Shown here in pieces: positions 1 to 8,744 of a stretch of DNA of 30,726 bases. The position numbers and the translations under genes are program-made. Below the pieces are notes generated by a model, which saw only the letters and a program-made list of their open reading frames with translations, ran no database searches and was not told the DNA's origin. The DNA lies in NCBI GenBank assembly GCA_000404785.1, contig ASNI01000029.1:926-31651 (forward strand). The letters run 5' to 3'. Within the stretch, counting starts at the first letter, position 1. Every line of letters starts with the position of its first letter. The DNA is from Cloacimonetes bacterium SCGC AAA252-N17 (GTDB lineage: Bacteria > Cloacimonadota > Cloacimonadia > JGIOTU-2).

Positions 1-2
1 CG

Positions 3-440
3 GCTGGAGGATGTTTGCTTACAGATCCGGGTTACTCAAAGCGGCTTAAGGATCTCAAACAGCATAATATGTTCGCACTCAAATTTATCTCTTTTTTGAA
101 TGTTGGAAGGCAATTTCGGCTGAGCGATACTACAAAACTTATTATCGGACGGAATCAGAATGATAATGAGTATATTGAAATACTTTTTGGGAAGGATGCA
201 AATCACAAAAATATAGTCCTTAAAGCTAAAGATATACCCGGACCAATCGGGATATTACAATCGCGTGATGAAATAATTGAAGATGAAATATTGATGGTAG
301 CAGCAGAAATTCTTGTACGCTATCTCTCGAAAGTACTCAATGAAACTGTGGTGCAGGTAAAATTTCCTGATGAAAATAGCAGGGAGTTGTCAGTTAAAAA
401 GCGATTGGACGGATTTGAAAGAAAACTCTTGATCAATTAA
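3..440 (+). CDS. C-terminal part of a thiouridylase-like protein with NFACT-R-type tail (5' partial)
   Basis: The reading frame is open from the window edge, so this is the 3' end of a longer gene. The TTG at 15 is unlikely to be the real start, because the frame upstream of it already reads AGGC and continues into CLLTDPGYSKRLKDL. That motif, followed by a tail with IIGRNQNDN and KDIPGPIGIL, resembles the C-terminal half of MnmA/ThiI-related PP-loop thiouridylase-like proteins that carry a DUF814/NFACT-R RNA-binding module. The catalytic PP-loop part lies outside the window, so the role in tRNA sulfur modification is inferred from motif memory only. The gene ends at TAA 438-440. The next gene is maf on the opposite strand, so the two are convergent. 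Confidence 0.55.
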   Translation, partial: AGGCLLTDPGYSKRLKDLKQHNMFALKFISFLNVGRQFRLSDTTKLIIGRNQNDNEYIEILFGKDANHKNIVLKAKDIPGPIGILQSRDEIIEDEILMVAAEILVRYLSKVLNETVVQVKFPDENSRELSVKKRLDGFERKLLIN

Positions 441-775
441 TAAAACAGTCCATCTAAAAAGAATTATATTACCACAGAGAACACAGAGAATCACAGAGGG
501 AATTAGAGAAATTGAATAACTCAAGCTCAGTTTATCAGGAAAATATTTAATTGCGGATAGTTTTAAAAAATACATATTGGATGAAATTAAGGAAGGAGAT
601 AAATTAAACAATTAAAGATAGTATTGATATTTGAGTTAGAAATTTTATTTGTAATTAGAAATTAGGATTTAGAAATTAAAATTGGTAATTTATGACATGA
701 TATTAAACTGACCCAAAATTAAATATCTATTTGTTTTAATATTATACTTTTTTTTCTCTGTGTCCTCTGTGGTTT
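441..775. repeat. Gene-free spacer with decayed interspersed repeats
   Basis: This spacer lies between the thiouridylase-like gene and maf. Near 468-500 it holds an ACCACAGAGAACACAGAG-type sequence, and near 757-776 the opposite orientation (CTCTGTGTCCTCTGTGG), so the spacer is bracketed by an imperfect inverted pair. Between them (about 640-695) is a low-complexity run of AATTAGAAATTAGG-type units. A short frame ending at about 614 reads KYLIADSFKK and ends EGDKLNN before a stop; I do not recognise it and it has no start. No gene is called. Confidence 0.6.
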
Positions 776-1357
776 TTAACGTAAGGTGACTTTCTTTATC
801 ATTTCGTAAAAGAGTGGAATGGGGAATCCCATTACATTAAAATAACATCCATCAATCTTATCTATAAATTGGCTTCCATATCCCTGAATGCCGTAAGCAC
901 CGGCTTTATCCATCGGTTCACCTGTCGATATATATTCTTTTATATCTTCATCAGAAATGGGGCTGAAATATACCTTTGTCTTTGCAATATCAGAAATTGT
1001 AACATCATTTAGAAGAATCGAAACTCCGGTAAAAACTTCATGACATTTACCTGAGAGTTTTTTCAGAATTATAAAAGCATCCTCATTATTTTGTGGTTTT
1101 CCGATTATTTCATTATTCAATACAACGATCGTATCCGCTCCAATAATGAGAGAGTTGGAGTGGGTCTTTTGGATTTCTTCAGCTTTTATTAATGAGTAGT
1201 GGAGCACAAAATCTTCAGGTTGCATTCCGTTGAAATTTTCTTCAATATGCGATGGGATTTGTTCAAAGTGCAAGCCCACCTGCTCCAGCAAAAACGCCCT
1301 CCGAGGAGAGCGCGATGCAAGAATAATATTCTCATTCTTCAGTAAATTATGTAACAT
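776..1357 (-). CDS. maf: Maf family nucleotide pyrophosphatase
   Basis: Maf/YhdE-type enzymes hydrolyse non-canonical or modified NTPs (and often dTTP/UTP) to NMP and pyrophosphate, in house-cleaning and cell-division control. The 193-aa protein is full length for the family. The N-terminal ASRSPRR phosphate-binding motif is at about residues 14-20. It is followed by an Asp/Glu-containing core (GADTIVV, IGKP), a GVSI strand, and the signature YISTGEPMDKAGAYGIQG near residues 144-161. The ATG at 1357 lies inside the end of proS: proS stops at 1347, an 11-nt overlap that suggests translational coupling. There is no strong Shine-Dalgarno. No clear hairpin terminator follows; a decayed repeat begins just after the stop. 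Confidence 0.9.
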   Translation of the reverse strand: MLHNLLKNENIILASRSPRRAFLLEQVGLHFEQIPSHIEENFNGMQPEDFVLHYSLIKAEEIQKTHSNSLIIGADTIVVLNNEIIGKPQNNEDAFIILKKLSGKCHEVFTGVSILLNDVTISDIAKTKVYFSPISDEDIKEYISTGEPMDKAGAYGIQGYGSQFIDKIDGCYFNVMGFPIPLFYEMIKKVTLR

Positions 1358-3077
1358 TTTTATCTATTTCTTCGTATAATGTGTCTGTCAAGGAAGAAAT
1401 TTTATTTAAGATATCATCAAAGGCACAGGTCATTTTTTCGCCTGTTTTTCGGATCTTGATCTCGACCATTTCCTGCTCGAAATTCTTCTTGCCGACAATA
1501 ATATGAATTGGAATGCCAATAAGGTCTGCATCTTTGAATTTGAATCCGGCTTTCTCATCCCTGTCATCATAGAGCACATCAATGAACTCATCTTGCAGAA
1601 GTTCATACACATTATCGCAAAATTCAGTAATATCTTCATCTGAAGGCGACAGATTGATCAGTTCTACATCATAAGGAGAAATTGAGATAGGCCAGATAAT
1701 ACCGTCTTTATCATGAAATTGCTCGATAGACGCAGCCATTGTTCTTGTAATGCCAATGCCATAGCAGCCCATTTGATAGGGAACAGCAGAGCCATTTTTT
1801 GCATCGTAGGTAGCTTCCATAGCTGTGCTGTATTTGTCGCCAAGCTGGAATATCTGTCCTACTTCTATACCTCTGAATGAGGACATTGCTTTGCCGCATC
1901 TGGGACATTTGTCGCCATTCTCTGCCTGAATGAAATCCTGCCATGCATCGATGTGTACATCCCGTTCCAGATTGACATTTCTATAATGATAATCCTTTTC
2001 ATCAGCTCCAGTGATCATATTTTTCGTGCCCTTCAAATTGAGGTCTGAATATATCTTTATATTCTTCTTTCCGACAGGTCCTACAAAGCCGGCAGTCGAT
2101 TTTGTAAACTCTGCAATCTCATCTTCAGTTGCGAATTCAAGATTTACACATTGAAGGAAATTTGCTACCTTAATAGGATTTATTTCTCGGTCGCCTCGTA
2201 TAATTATGGCGACAAAATTATCACCAGCTTTATATACAATTGTTTTAATAAGTTTCTTTGGAAGCACACCAAGAAATGCGCTCACTTCTTCGACGGATTT
2301 TCTGTCAGGAGTAGATACTTTTTCGAGCTGTTTCATTTCTTCATGCTCATTAAAGTCCAGAGCAGCGATTTTTGCATTTTCTGAGTTGGCAGCATATCCG
2401 CATTTGCAATGCAGCACTTCGGATTCACCGGTTTCTGCAAGCACCATAAATTCATGAGAAGATGAACCGCCGATAGCGCCAACATCAGCTTCGACGGCGA
2501 CGCTTTTCAATCCACATCGCGCAAAAATGCGGGAATATGCCTTGTACATATCGTCATAGGTTTTTTTGAGACTTTTCTTGTCTTTATGAAAGCTGTAAGC
2601 ATCTTTCATAATGAACTCACGGGAACGCATGACACCAAAACGGGGACGTATCTCATCGCGGAATTTTGTCTGTATCTGATAGAGATTTATCGGAAGTTGT
2701 TTGTAAGATTTTATATCATACTTTGCAATAAGTGTGATGACTTCCTCGTGCGTAGGTCCGAGAGCAAATTCTCTATCATGACGGTCAGTAAGACGCATGA
2801 GTTCAGGTCCATATACATTCCATCTGCCGGACATCTCCCACAGTTCGCGTGGATGAAGCACAGGCATAAGGATTTCCTGGCAGCCGATGGCATCGAGCTC
2901 TTCTCGAACGATGGTTTCAATATAGTTTATAACCTTCTTTGCTAAGGGCAGATATGAATAAATGCCGGAACCAAGTTTTCGCAGCATTCCTGAGCGTATC
3001 ATCAGAGTATGGCTAGGAATTTCTGCCTCAGCAGGTTTTTCCTTTAGAGTAGGAATAAATGCCTGAGAAAATCGCAT
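1347..3077 (-). CDS. proS: Prolyl-tRNA synthetase (bacterial type with editing insertion)
   Basis: ProS charges tRNA-Pro with proline in the cytoplasm. I place the start at the ATG at 3077 (MRFSQAFIPTLKE, 576 aa) rather than the TTG 12 nt upstream, because GGAGG sits 5 nt before this ATG and the TTG would use those bases as codons. Class II motifs are visible: motif 1 region near SGIYSYLPLAKKV, the ALGPTHEE loop, motif 2 TKFRDEIRPRFGVMRSREF, and motif 3 GCYGIGITRTMAA. Between motifs 2 and 3 (about residues 225-375) is the YbaK-like insertion that deacylates Ala-tRNA-Pro in bacterial ProS. An anticodon-binding domain closes the protein. The length is normal. It is the first gene of a two-gene unit with maf. 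Confidence 0.95.
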   Translation of the reverse strand: MRFSQAFIPTLKEKPAEAEIPSHTLMIRSGMLRKLGSGIYSYLPLAKKVINYIETIVREELDAIGCQEILMPVLHPRELWEMSGRWNVYGPELMRLTDRHDREFALGPTHEEVITLIAKYDIKSYKQLPINLYQIQTKFRDEIRPRFGVMRSREFIMKDAYSFHKDKKSLKKTYDDMYKAYSRIFARCGLKSVAVEADVGAIGGSSSHEFMVLAETGESEVLHCKCGYAANSENAKIAALDFNEHEEMKQLEKVSTPDRKSVEEVSAFLGVLPKKLIKTIVYKAGDNFVAIIIRGDREINPIKVANFLQCVNLEFATEDEIAEFTKSTAGFVGPVGKKNIKIYSDLNLKGTKNMITGADEKDYHYRNVNLERDVHIDAWQDFIQAENGDKCPRCGKAMSSFRGIEVGQIFQLGDKYSTAMEATYDAKNGSAVPYQMGCYGIGITRTMAASIEQFHDKDGIIWPISISPYDVELINLSPSDEDITEFCDNVYELLQDEFIDVLYDDRDEKAGFKFKDADLIGIPIHIIVGKKNFEQEMVEIKIRKTGEKMTCAFDDILNKISSLTDTLYEEIDKNVT

Positions 3078-3396
3078 GAGTGCCTCCAACGAGAATTTGC
3101 ATTCAACTTTTTTTTGTGGAGTGTTGGTGTCAAGAAAAGCATATGAAAGAGATAATCGGAATAAATAAGTGTCTGTTAATGAAAGATTAGTAAATTAAGA
3201 TTTTATTTTACTCAACTTCTCAAATCGTTAATTCTCATTCGATTTTCTCTTTTTATTTTTTATTCAAGACGCAGATTGCTGATTAAAGAATAATCATCAA
3301 AATTTTATAAAATATATTCCAATATCATAATTCTTACTTCCTGACATAAAAAACAAACAATTCTATCAATAACTCAAAATCATTAGGGGAGGTCAC
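3078..3396. promoter_or_regulatory. Divergent intergenic region between proS and the C25 protease gene
   Basis: This 319-bp AT-rich spacer must hold promoters for proS (minus) and the secreted-protein cluster (plus). It contains a diverged copy of repeat R1 (about 3215-3258: ACTTCTCAAATCGTTAATTC, then CATTCGATTTTCTCTTTT). A strong Shine-Dalgarno, AGGGGAGGT, ends at 3393 just before the putative start of the protease. I see no convincing -35/-10 pair and no gene. Confidence 0.5.
3215..3258 (+). repeat. Repeat family R1, diverged copy
   Basis: The order of blocks CTTCT...CAAATCGTTAAT...CTCATTCGATTTTCTCTTTT matches the better-preserved copies at 8580 and 10745, but one AAATC block is missing. 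It is on the plus strand, between proS and the secreted-protein cluster. Confidence 0.55.
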
Positions 3397-5532
3397 GTAA
3401 AAAATAAGTTTTTCACAGGCATATTTTTTTTGCTCCTTATTCCAGCGAGCATGTGTGCACTGGATATTAATCTCAATAGTAACTATCTGACAATTACAGG
3501 CAATTTCGATGACTGCACAGTAAGTAATGAAAAAAGAGGGGAACAACATTGCAGCACACTCAAAATAGCAGAATACGCTACGACAGCAGAACCCGGAAAA
3601 GCAGAATTACCAGTCTATTCACAATTGATCTCTTTACTACAAAACGGTAATTTTGTATTGGAAGATCTCACCTACGATTATGATGTAACGGCATTGGATT
3701 ATTATGTTCAACAATTTGGATGGGAAGATGGCACTAAAAAAGATGAGACATTTTATACAAGTGATGAATGGTATCCGAAAGAAATAGTCTCGATAAGTTC
3801 ACCTGTTATTATGCGCGGATATAGATTCTGCCAGGTGTCAATAGCAGCAGTTCAATACAATCCAACCAAAAATTTGATAAGAGTCCTGAAAGATATCAAT
3901 GCAACCTTTGCAATCGATCTAAAAAATAATGACAATCCGTTAATTGATACGAAAAGCAGACCTTCATCATCATTTTCTAATATTGTATCCGAACATGTAT
4001 ATGGAACTGTAAAAGATAACGTTCATGAAACAGGAAGTTATCTCATCATAGCACCTGACGAATGCATGAGTATATTACAACCTCTTGTTGAATGGAAGAG
4101 AAAACTTGGACACGAGGTTACTTTGACTCCTTTATCTGAGATTGGTGCTTCTCCGGATAATTATGATATTAAAAATTACATTCAAAATGCTTATCTCTCA
4201 TGGGATATACCCCCGGAATTTGTGGTGCTTGTTGGTGATGTTACAGGAAATTTTATTATTCCCTCATTTTACGTTGAAGGATATATGACCGAATATGATG
4301 TATCGGATCATCCTTACACATTACTCGAAGGTGATGATTATTTCCCTGATGTGTTACTTGGTCGTATTTCTATTCAAAGCCAGATGGATCTCTTAACGGT
4401 TATAAGTAAAATACTGAACTATGAAAGCATCCTAGTTGAAGGTTCATGGTATAAGAGTGCGCTGATGATTTCTTGTTTTAATCAAGAAACAGGAATGTTT
4501 ACTCATTATCTCACAAAAGCAAATATTGGTAAAAAACTCTTGAATTTTGGATTCCAGGGCGTAGACTATTTCACCTATCCTCTAAATACTGGCGTTTCAA
4601 ATCTTATAAATATGATTGATCAAGGTCATACACTGATAAATTTCCGTGGTTGTGGCAGCCCATATTATTGGGCGAGCTGGTGGGGGTATTATTTTTTAGA
4701 ACTTAGTGATATTCCATCATTAAATAACGGGTTAATGCTTCCTATGCTGACGAGTATAACATGTGGTGGTGCAGATTTTGCATATGCTGAAGAAGATATT
4801 TGTTTTGGCGAATTGTGGCTGACGGTAGGGTCGCCGACGAATCCAAAAGGTGCGATTGGTTTTATCGGACCAAGTGAACATGACACAAGAACACGATGGA
4901 ACAATTGTATGGATATGGGAATCTATCAAGGCATTACACAGGAAGAACTGTATGGATGCGGAGAGATGCTCCTGAGAGGGAAAATGGAGTTGTATAATAA
5001 TTTTCCCCATAATCATGACTGGGGTGGTTCAGAAGATTCAGATCAATTTTATTTCTACGTCTATGGCTTGCTTGGAGATCCCGGGTTACAGGTGTGGACA
5101 GATATTCCTAAAAATTTCTCTTTGATTTGTGATGATGGCATTTCATGTAATCAGAATTACATCGTTGTAGAAGTTGATGTCGATGATGATTGTTCAGATT
5201 TTATCGTTGCACTCACACAAGGTGATTCACTTATCACGAAAGGAATTACGGATGCAAATGGGAATGTTACATTATATGGAGATTTTACTCCAGGTATTTA
5301 TGAAATCACTCCTTCAAAATATGGGTATCTTCCGAAAACACATGAACTGACAGTTTATTCAAACGAATCATTACAAATATCAAATATAAATTTCATTGAT
5401 GATCCAATTTCAGGCACGATAGTTGAATATTCATTCGATCTATTACATTTTACCCCATACAATGCAGAGGATATATCAATTCTTATTTCTTCTAATGATG
5501 GAGAAGTCGATGTTATTACTGATAGTATATAA
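3397..5532 (+). CDS. C25 (gingipain-like) cysteine peptidase, N-terminal part of an interrupted gene
   Basis: This is a secreted gingipain-like peptidase. The frame is open back to a stop at 3370. The best-placed start is at 3397, just after AGGGGAGGT, where translation gives KNKFFTGIFFLLLIPASMCA, a good signal peptide. The codon there is GTA, not ATG/GTG; the first conventional start is TTG 3430, inside the hydrophobic core. A propeptide-like N-terminal third is followed by the C25 catalytic region: INFRGCGSP, then LTSITCGGADF and PKGAIGFIGPSEHD. The nucleophile Cys is present (codon 4762-4764), but the usual GHG histidine reads Cys (codon 4651-4653). The frame stops at TAA 5530-5532, and the same frame continues through 8310. 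It is therefore probably a single ~1,630-aa gene that is decayed or read through; otherwise the TAA is a sequencing error. Confidence 0.75.
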   Translation, partial: VKNKFFTGIFFLLLIPASMCALDINLNSNYLTITGNFDDCTVSNEKRGEQHCSTLKIAEYATTAEPGKAELPVYSQLISLLQNGNFVLEDLTYDYDVTALDYYVQQFGWEDGTKKDETFYTSDEWYPKEIVSISSPVIMRGYRFCQVSIAAVQYNPTKNLIRVLKDINATFAIDLKNNDNPLIDTKSRPSSSFSNIVSEHVYGTVKDNVHETGSYLIIAPDECMSILQPLVEWKRKLGHEVTLTPLSEIGASPDNYDIKNYIQNAYLSWDIPPEFVVLVGDVTGNFIIPSFYVEGYMTEYDVSDHPYTLLEGDDYFPDVLLGRISIQSQMDLLTVISKILNYESILVEGSWYKSALMISCFNQETGMFTHYLTKANIGKKLLNFGFQGVDYFTYPLNTGVSNLINMIDQGHTLINFRGCGSPYYWASWWGYYFLELSDIPSLNNGLMLPMLTSITCGGADFAYAEEDICFGELWLTVGSPTNPKGAIGFIGPSEHDTRTRWNNCMDMGIYQGITQEELYGCGEMLLRGKMELYNNFPHNHDWGGSEDSDQFYFYVYGLLGDPGLQVWTDIPKNFSLICDDGISCNQNYIVVEVDVDDDCSDFIVALTQGDSLITKGITDANGNVTLYGDFTPGIYEITPSKYGYLPKTHELTVYSNESLQISNINFIDDPISGTIVEYSFDLLHFTPYNAEDISILISSNDGEVDVITDSI
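5530..5532 (+). other. In-frame TAA interrupting the C25 peptidase gene
   Basis: The codon series reads GAT AGT ATA TAA GTC GAT TAC. No frame change is needed to join the two halves. The frame is open for about 2.1 kb before and 2.8 kb after the stop. Confidence 0.85.
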
Positions 5533-8310
5533 GTCGATTACATTCAATCCCAAGAAACTTTCACATTCCAGTATCTATATTTTTCAATAAATCATGAGTG
5601 GTTAAATGGAAATATTGCTAACTTGAAATTAGAGGTCAATTCTACATTAGGGGATCAAACGTATATAATTCCTGTTGAAATTATCAGTCCCGAATTAGTT
5701 GTATCTCAATTTAATGTCGATAATGCTGATTCCTGTCTGATACAAGGACAGGATGACGAAGTGTACATCAAATTAACAAATACGGGCTCTACTGGGACAA
5801 ATTTTTTCAATGCATTCCTGATGTGCACAAATGGAAAGGCAACAGTATCACAAGATGAGAGTAACTATTTGACTATTGAGCCAACAGGAACAGGAGTGAA
5901 TACAATTCCTTTCTCTGTTTTGCCAAACCAGGTGATCACAGGAGAGAATGCACAATTTGAATTACAGATTATTCAAGATGATTCTCTAGTCCAGACCATA
6001 CAACTCTCGGTACCAATAGGAGTTGTGAGTACAACCAGCCCAACCTTCTCAGAATATGGCTATTATGCAATCGAGAGTTCTGATACGGGAAATTTCGAAG
6101 CCCCGGTATATGATTGGATAGAACTCGATCCGTCACTGGGAGGGGATGGAGTTCCTGTTGAAGGAAATTATGAGACGTATGACGGAGCTGCATATTTTAT
6201 GGAACCACCATTTGATATATGCTTCTTTAGTCATTTCTGTGATAAAATGACTATTTGTACAGAGGGATGGATCGCTATGAGTGAAGATGTTATATATCAT
6301 AGAAATAAAACAATTCCTTCTGGTTGTGGTCCTGCTTCAATGATCGCTCCTTTCTGGGATGATCTTAGAGATGGAAACATTTATACCTGGTTCGATGAAG
6401 TGGAACACAGATTTATTATTGAGTGGCAGGATTTTCGCACTGTATACGATTATTATGTTTTCGAAACCTTCGAAGTAATTATATTCGATCCTGAATATTA
6501 TCCAACATCAAATGGAAATATCGAGATAATGTTCCAATATAAAGAAGTAACAAATAATGACCAGGATGATAATTATGCTACAGTTGGCATAGAAAATTAT
6601 CAGCAAACCGATGGTGTACTTATCACATATTCCAATATTTATGCTTCGACAGCACATGAGCTTCAAGATGAAACAGCAATACTTTTCACACTTCATGAAA
6701 GCCCTGAAATACCTCTTATTGAGGTTTCTCCTCAATTCTTTGAGTTCACACTGCCGCAGGATACGACTGAAACAGGATATGTAACTATCACTAATACATC
6801 CTCAACCGAACTTTCATATTGGGTGGAAACTTCGCATTTTTCACGAGATGAAAATCTTAAAGGCGGAAAGAGCGTTCAAAATGATTTCATTATCTGCACT
6901 TCAACATTCTATGTGCCAGTAGTACCGATAGATATTCTCTGCTATCTGTATCATTCAAGTCCGGATAATGAGCCGGTGTACGGGGTAAGTTTGGATTTCC
7001 CTGATGGTGTTTATGTCAATGGTGCGATGGATATAGAAACCTTACTTTATAACGGTCAGACAGGATATGGTGCAGAAATTTCATGGGGATTTGGTAACGG
7101 TACTCCCATCTATACATCGGGAGCTCATGGATTCCAGATAAATATTACAATTGATGAAAGTATTACAGGACCGATCGAAATAGACTGGTATCTTGAAGGA
7201 GATGGCACAGGAGCAGAACCGCATTTCAAAGAGGGTACTCTTACACTGCAGCCCTCTGCAAATTCCTATTTATGGATGGACTATCCTGATGGCGGTGAAA
7301 CACTGGTATACAGCACGACAGACACGATCCGCTGGATCACCTATGGTTCGATAGACAATGTTTCATTATATTTAACTCGCGATAATTGCTCTCATTGGGA
7401 AACGATTGTAGAGGACATTCCTAATACAGGACAATATGCATATACAGTTGACGGGATGCTTTCCGATTACTGCCTGATAAAGGTTAAGGATGCAGACGGA
7501 TATCAAAGTGACATATCTGATGGATTTTTCTCAATAAACATTTTTGACATTACTCATCCGGAAGTTGGAGAGATCCTCGAATATAACTCACTCGATACGT
7601 TGTGCTGGAATTTTTCGGGAATATACTCTGAAGTCATCTTGGAATTTTCAAGAGATAATGGCTATACCTGGGATGTTATAAATGATGCATTACCAAATAC
7701 CGGCGAATACGAATATACTGTTCCCGGACCTCCATCAAATTGGTGTGCATTCCGTATTGTTGCACCTGATTACAGCATGTCAAACCGCAATCATGGAGTG
7801 TTTACAATTGTTGATTCTCCTGTTCATTGGCTTGAGGTAGAAACCCAATATGGCACTCTATCACCCGGGGAATCTGCACTTGTTCCTATAAATGTATCAA
7901 CGTGGGATATTGAACCCGGTTCTTACGAAGCATATGTGAGTGTCACATCCAGCATAGGGCAGAAGATCAACATTCCTGTTACTCTTGAAGTGAGTTATGG
8001 AATCAATCACGAACCTGAAGAACCTCTTCAGTCATTAATCGCCCATCCCAACCCATTCAGAAATTTGACCACAATTTCGTACAATAAAACCACGAGCTCA
8101 CTAGAATTAGCTCAAATTAGAATTTATAATATAAAAGGGCAGCTGGTCCGAGAATTTAAAATTCAAAATTCAAAATTCAAAATTGATGAAGTGGTTTGGG
8201 ACGGTACAGATAAATATGGAAATAAAGTTTCATCCGGTTTGTATTATTACCAGGTTAAAGTGGGTGATGAGATAATCGGAACGAATAAGTGCTTGCTGAT
8301 GAAGGATTAG
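5533..8310 (+). CDS. C-terminal part of the interrupted C25 peptidase: beta-domains plus T9SS sorting domain
   Basis: This is in the same frame as the upstream peptidase, separated only by TAA 5530-5532. The codons directly after the stop (VDYIQSQETFTFQYLYFSIN) read as a normal continuation of the Ig-like domain. The first conventional start is TTG 5623, with no Shine-Dalgarno and no signal peptide, so independent secretion is unlikely. Domains: Ig/CARDB-like (to about 6010); a beta-domain with MIAPFWDDLRDG (about 6050-6700); an Ig-like segment beginning EVSPQFFEF (about 6720-6830); two tandem beta-repeats with PNTGQYAYTV and PNTGEYEYTV (about 7280-7540 and 7550-7815); a linker; and the FlgD-like/T9SS C-terminal domain (from about 8035: AHPNPF, YNIKGQLV, WDG, SGLYYY). 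The last 170 nt are about 96% identical to the end of the next gene. Confidence 0.75.
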   Translation, partial: VDYIQSQETFTFQYLYFSINHEWLNGNIANLKLEVNSTLGDQTYIIPVEIISPELVVSQFNVDNADSCLIQGQDDEVYIKLTNTGSTGTNFFNAFLMCTNGKATVSQDESNYLTIEPTGTGVNTIPFSVLPNQVITGENAQFELQIIQDDSLVQTIQLSVPIGVVSTTSPTFSEYGYYAIESSDTGNFEAPVYDWIELDPSLGGDGVPVEGNYETYDGAAYFMEPPFDICFFSHFCDKMTICTEGWIAMSEDVIYHRNKTIPSGCGPASMIAPFWDDLRDGNIYTWFDEVEHRFIIEWQDFRTVYDYYVFETFEVIIFDPEYYPTSNGNIEIMFQYKEVTNNDQDDNYATVGIENYQQTDGVLITYSNIYASTAHELQDETAILFTLHESPEIPLIEVSPQFFEFTLPQDTTETGYVTITNTSSTELSYWVETSHFSRDENLKGGKSVQNDFIICTSTFYVPVVPIDILCYLYHSSPDNEPVYGVSLDFPDGVYVNGAMDIETLLYNGQTGYGAEISWGFGNGTPIYTSGAHGFQINITIDESITGPIEIDWYLEGDGTGAEPHFKEGTLTLQPSANSYLWMDYPDGGETLVYSTTDTIRWITYGSIDNVSLYLTRDNCSHWETIVEDIPNTGQYAYTVDGMLSDYCLIKVKDADGYQSDISDGFFSINIFDITHPEVGEILEYNSLDTLCWNFSGIYSEVILEFSRDNGYTWDVINDALPNTGEYEYTVPGPPSNWCAFRIVAPDYSMSNRNHGVFTIVDSPVHWLEVETQYGTLSPGESALVPINVSTWDIEPGSYEAYVSVTSSIGQKINIPVTLEVSYGINHEPEEPLQSLIAHPNPFRNLTTISYNKTTSSLELAQIRIYNIKGQLVREFKIQNSKFKIDEVVWDGTDKYGNKVSSGLYYYQVKVGDEIIGTNKCLLMKD

Positions 8311-8321
8311 TTATCAGAGTA

Positions 8322-8362
8322 TCTTCTTAAATCTTAAATCGTTGATAATCATTCGATATTTA
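8322..8362 (+). repeat. Repeat family R1 copy
   Basis: Reads CTTCTTAAATCTTAAATCGT followed by TGATAATCATTCGATATTTA. It begins 12 nt after the stop of the C25 gene and corresponds to the copy at 10488. Confidence 0.75.
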
Positions 8363-8432
8363 ATGATAAATTACCCGAGCAGCGAAATCTTGCAGATTGA
8401 ATTTTAACTTTATTAAATACCTCATCTTAACC

Positions 8433-8451
8433 TTCTCCTAGCCGAGGAGAA
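8433..8451. repeat. 7-bp-stem hairpin (family R3)
   Basis: Arms TTCTCCT and AGGAGAA with loop AGCCG, inside a CCTCATCTTAACC context. A matching copy is at 10599-10617, and a related larger hairpin is at 22015-22036 (CCCTCTCC/GGAGAGGG). No poly-T follows, so a Rho-independent terminator is not supported. Confidence 0.65.
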
Positions 8452-8579
8452 TGAAAAAGGAATGTTAAAATTCAAGTCATTCAAAATTTAATAAATGACA
8501 TTATTAAGTGAGAGCACTGCTTTATTTATTTAAGAACATCGAACACCGATTGTAGATTTTAGAAATATCATACAACTCC

Positions 8580-8640
8580 ATCTTCTTAAATCATAAATCG
8601 TTAATCATCATTCGATATTCTCTTTTGCCTGATTTGATTA
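8580..8640 (+). repeat. Repeat family R1 copy
   Basis: Reads CTTCTTAAATCATAAATCGT, then TAATCATCATTCGATATTCT and CTTTTGCCTGATTT. It is essentially identical to 10745-10800. Confidence 0.85.
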
Positions 8641-8690
8641 AAGAAAACCAAAAACCGATTGTAGAGTTTAGAAGTATAGTTACTTTTTCT

Positions 8691-8718
8691 TGACAAATAT
8701 TTCATACGAAATTACGAA
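8691..8718 (+). promoter_or_regulatory. Candidate promoter of the 572-aa surface protein gene
   Basis: TTGACA at 8691-8696, a 16-nt spacer, then TACGAA at 8713-8718. It is conserved together with the GGAGGTG ribosome site in the second copy (10856-10883). The -10 match is weak (three of six), so this is a candidate only. Confidence 0.4.
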
Positions 8719-8744
8719 GCATTTAAGCATCGTGGAGGTGTGAA

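Larger units (their letters stand above)
8311..8744. promoter_or_regulatory. Spacer with two R1 copies, a hairpin and a promoter
   Basis: This 434-bp gene-free spacer holds R1 copies at 8322-8362 and 8580-8640. It has a hairpin at 8433-8451 (TTCTCCT, loop AGCCG, AGGAGAA) with no T-run after it. A CATCGAACACCGATTG unit lies near 8538. A candidate promoter is TTGACA at 8691-8696 with TACGAA at 8713-8718, and GGAGGTG at 8734-8740 precedes the ATG at 8745. The same order recurs in 10464-10910. Confidence 0.7.

Noticed and set aside
390..611. Minus-strand 73-codon frame opposite the end of the first gene
   Set aside because: It covers repeat-rich spacer and antisense coding DNA, has no ribosome site and no recognisable motif.
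2586..2945. Plus-strand 119-codon frame inside proS
   Set aside because: It is antisense to a conserved catalytic region of proS with no family resemblance.
5623..5625. TTG as a genuine start of an independent secreted protein
   Set aside because: No Shine-Dalgarno, no signal peptide, and the frame is continuous with the peptidase apart from one TAA.
8433..8451. Rho-independent terminator at the TTCTCCT/AGGAGAA hairpin
   Set aside because: No T-run on either strand; the hairpin recurs in a repeat context, so it is listed as a repeat.
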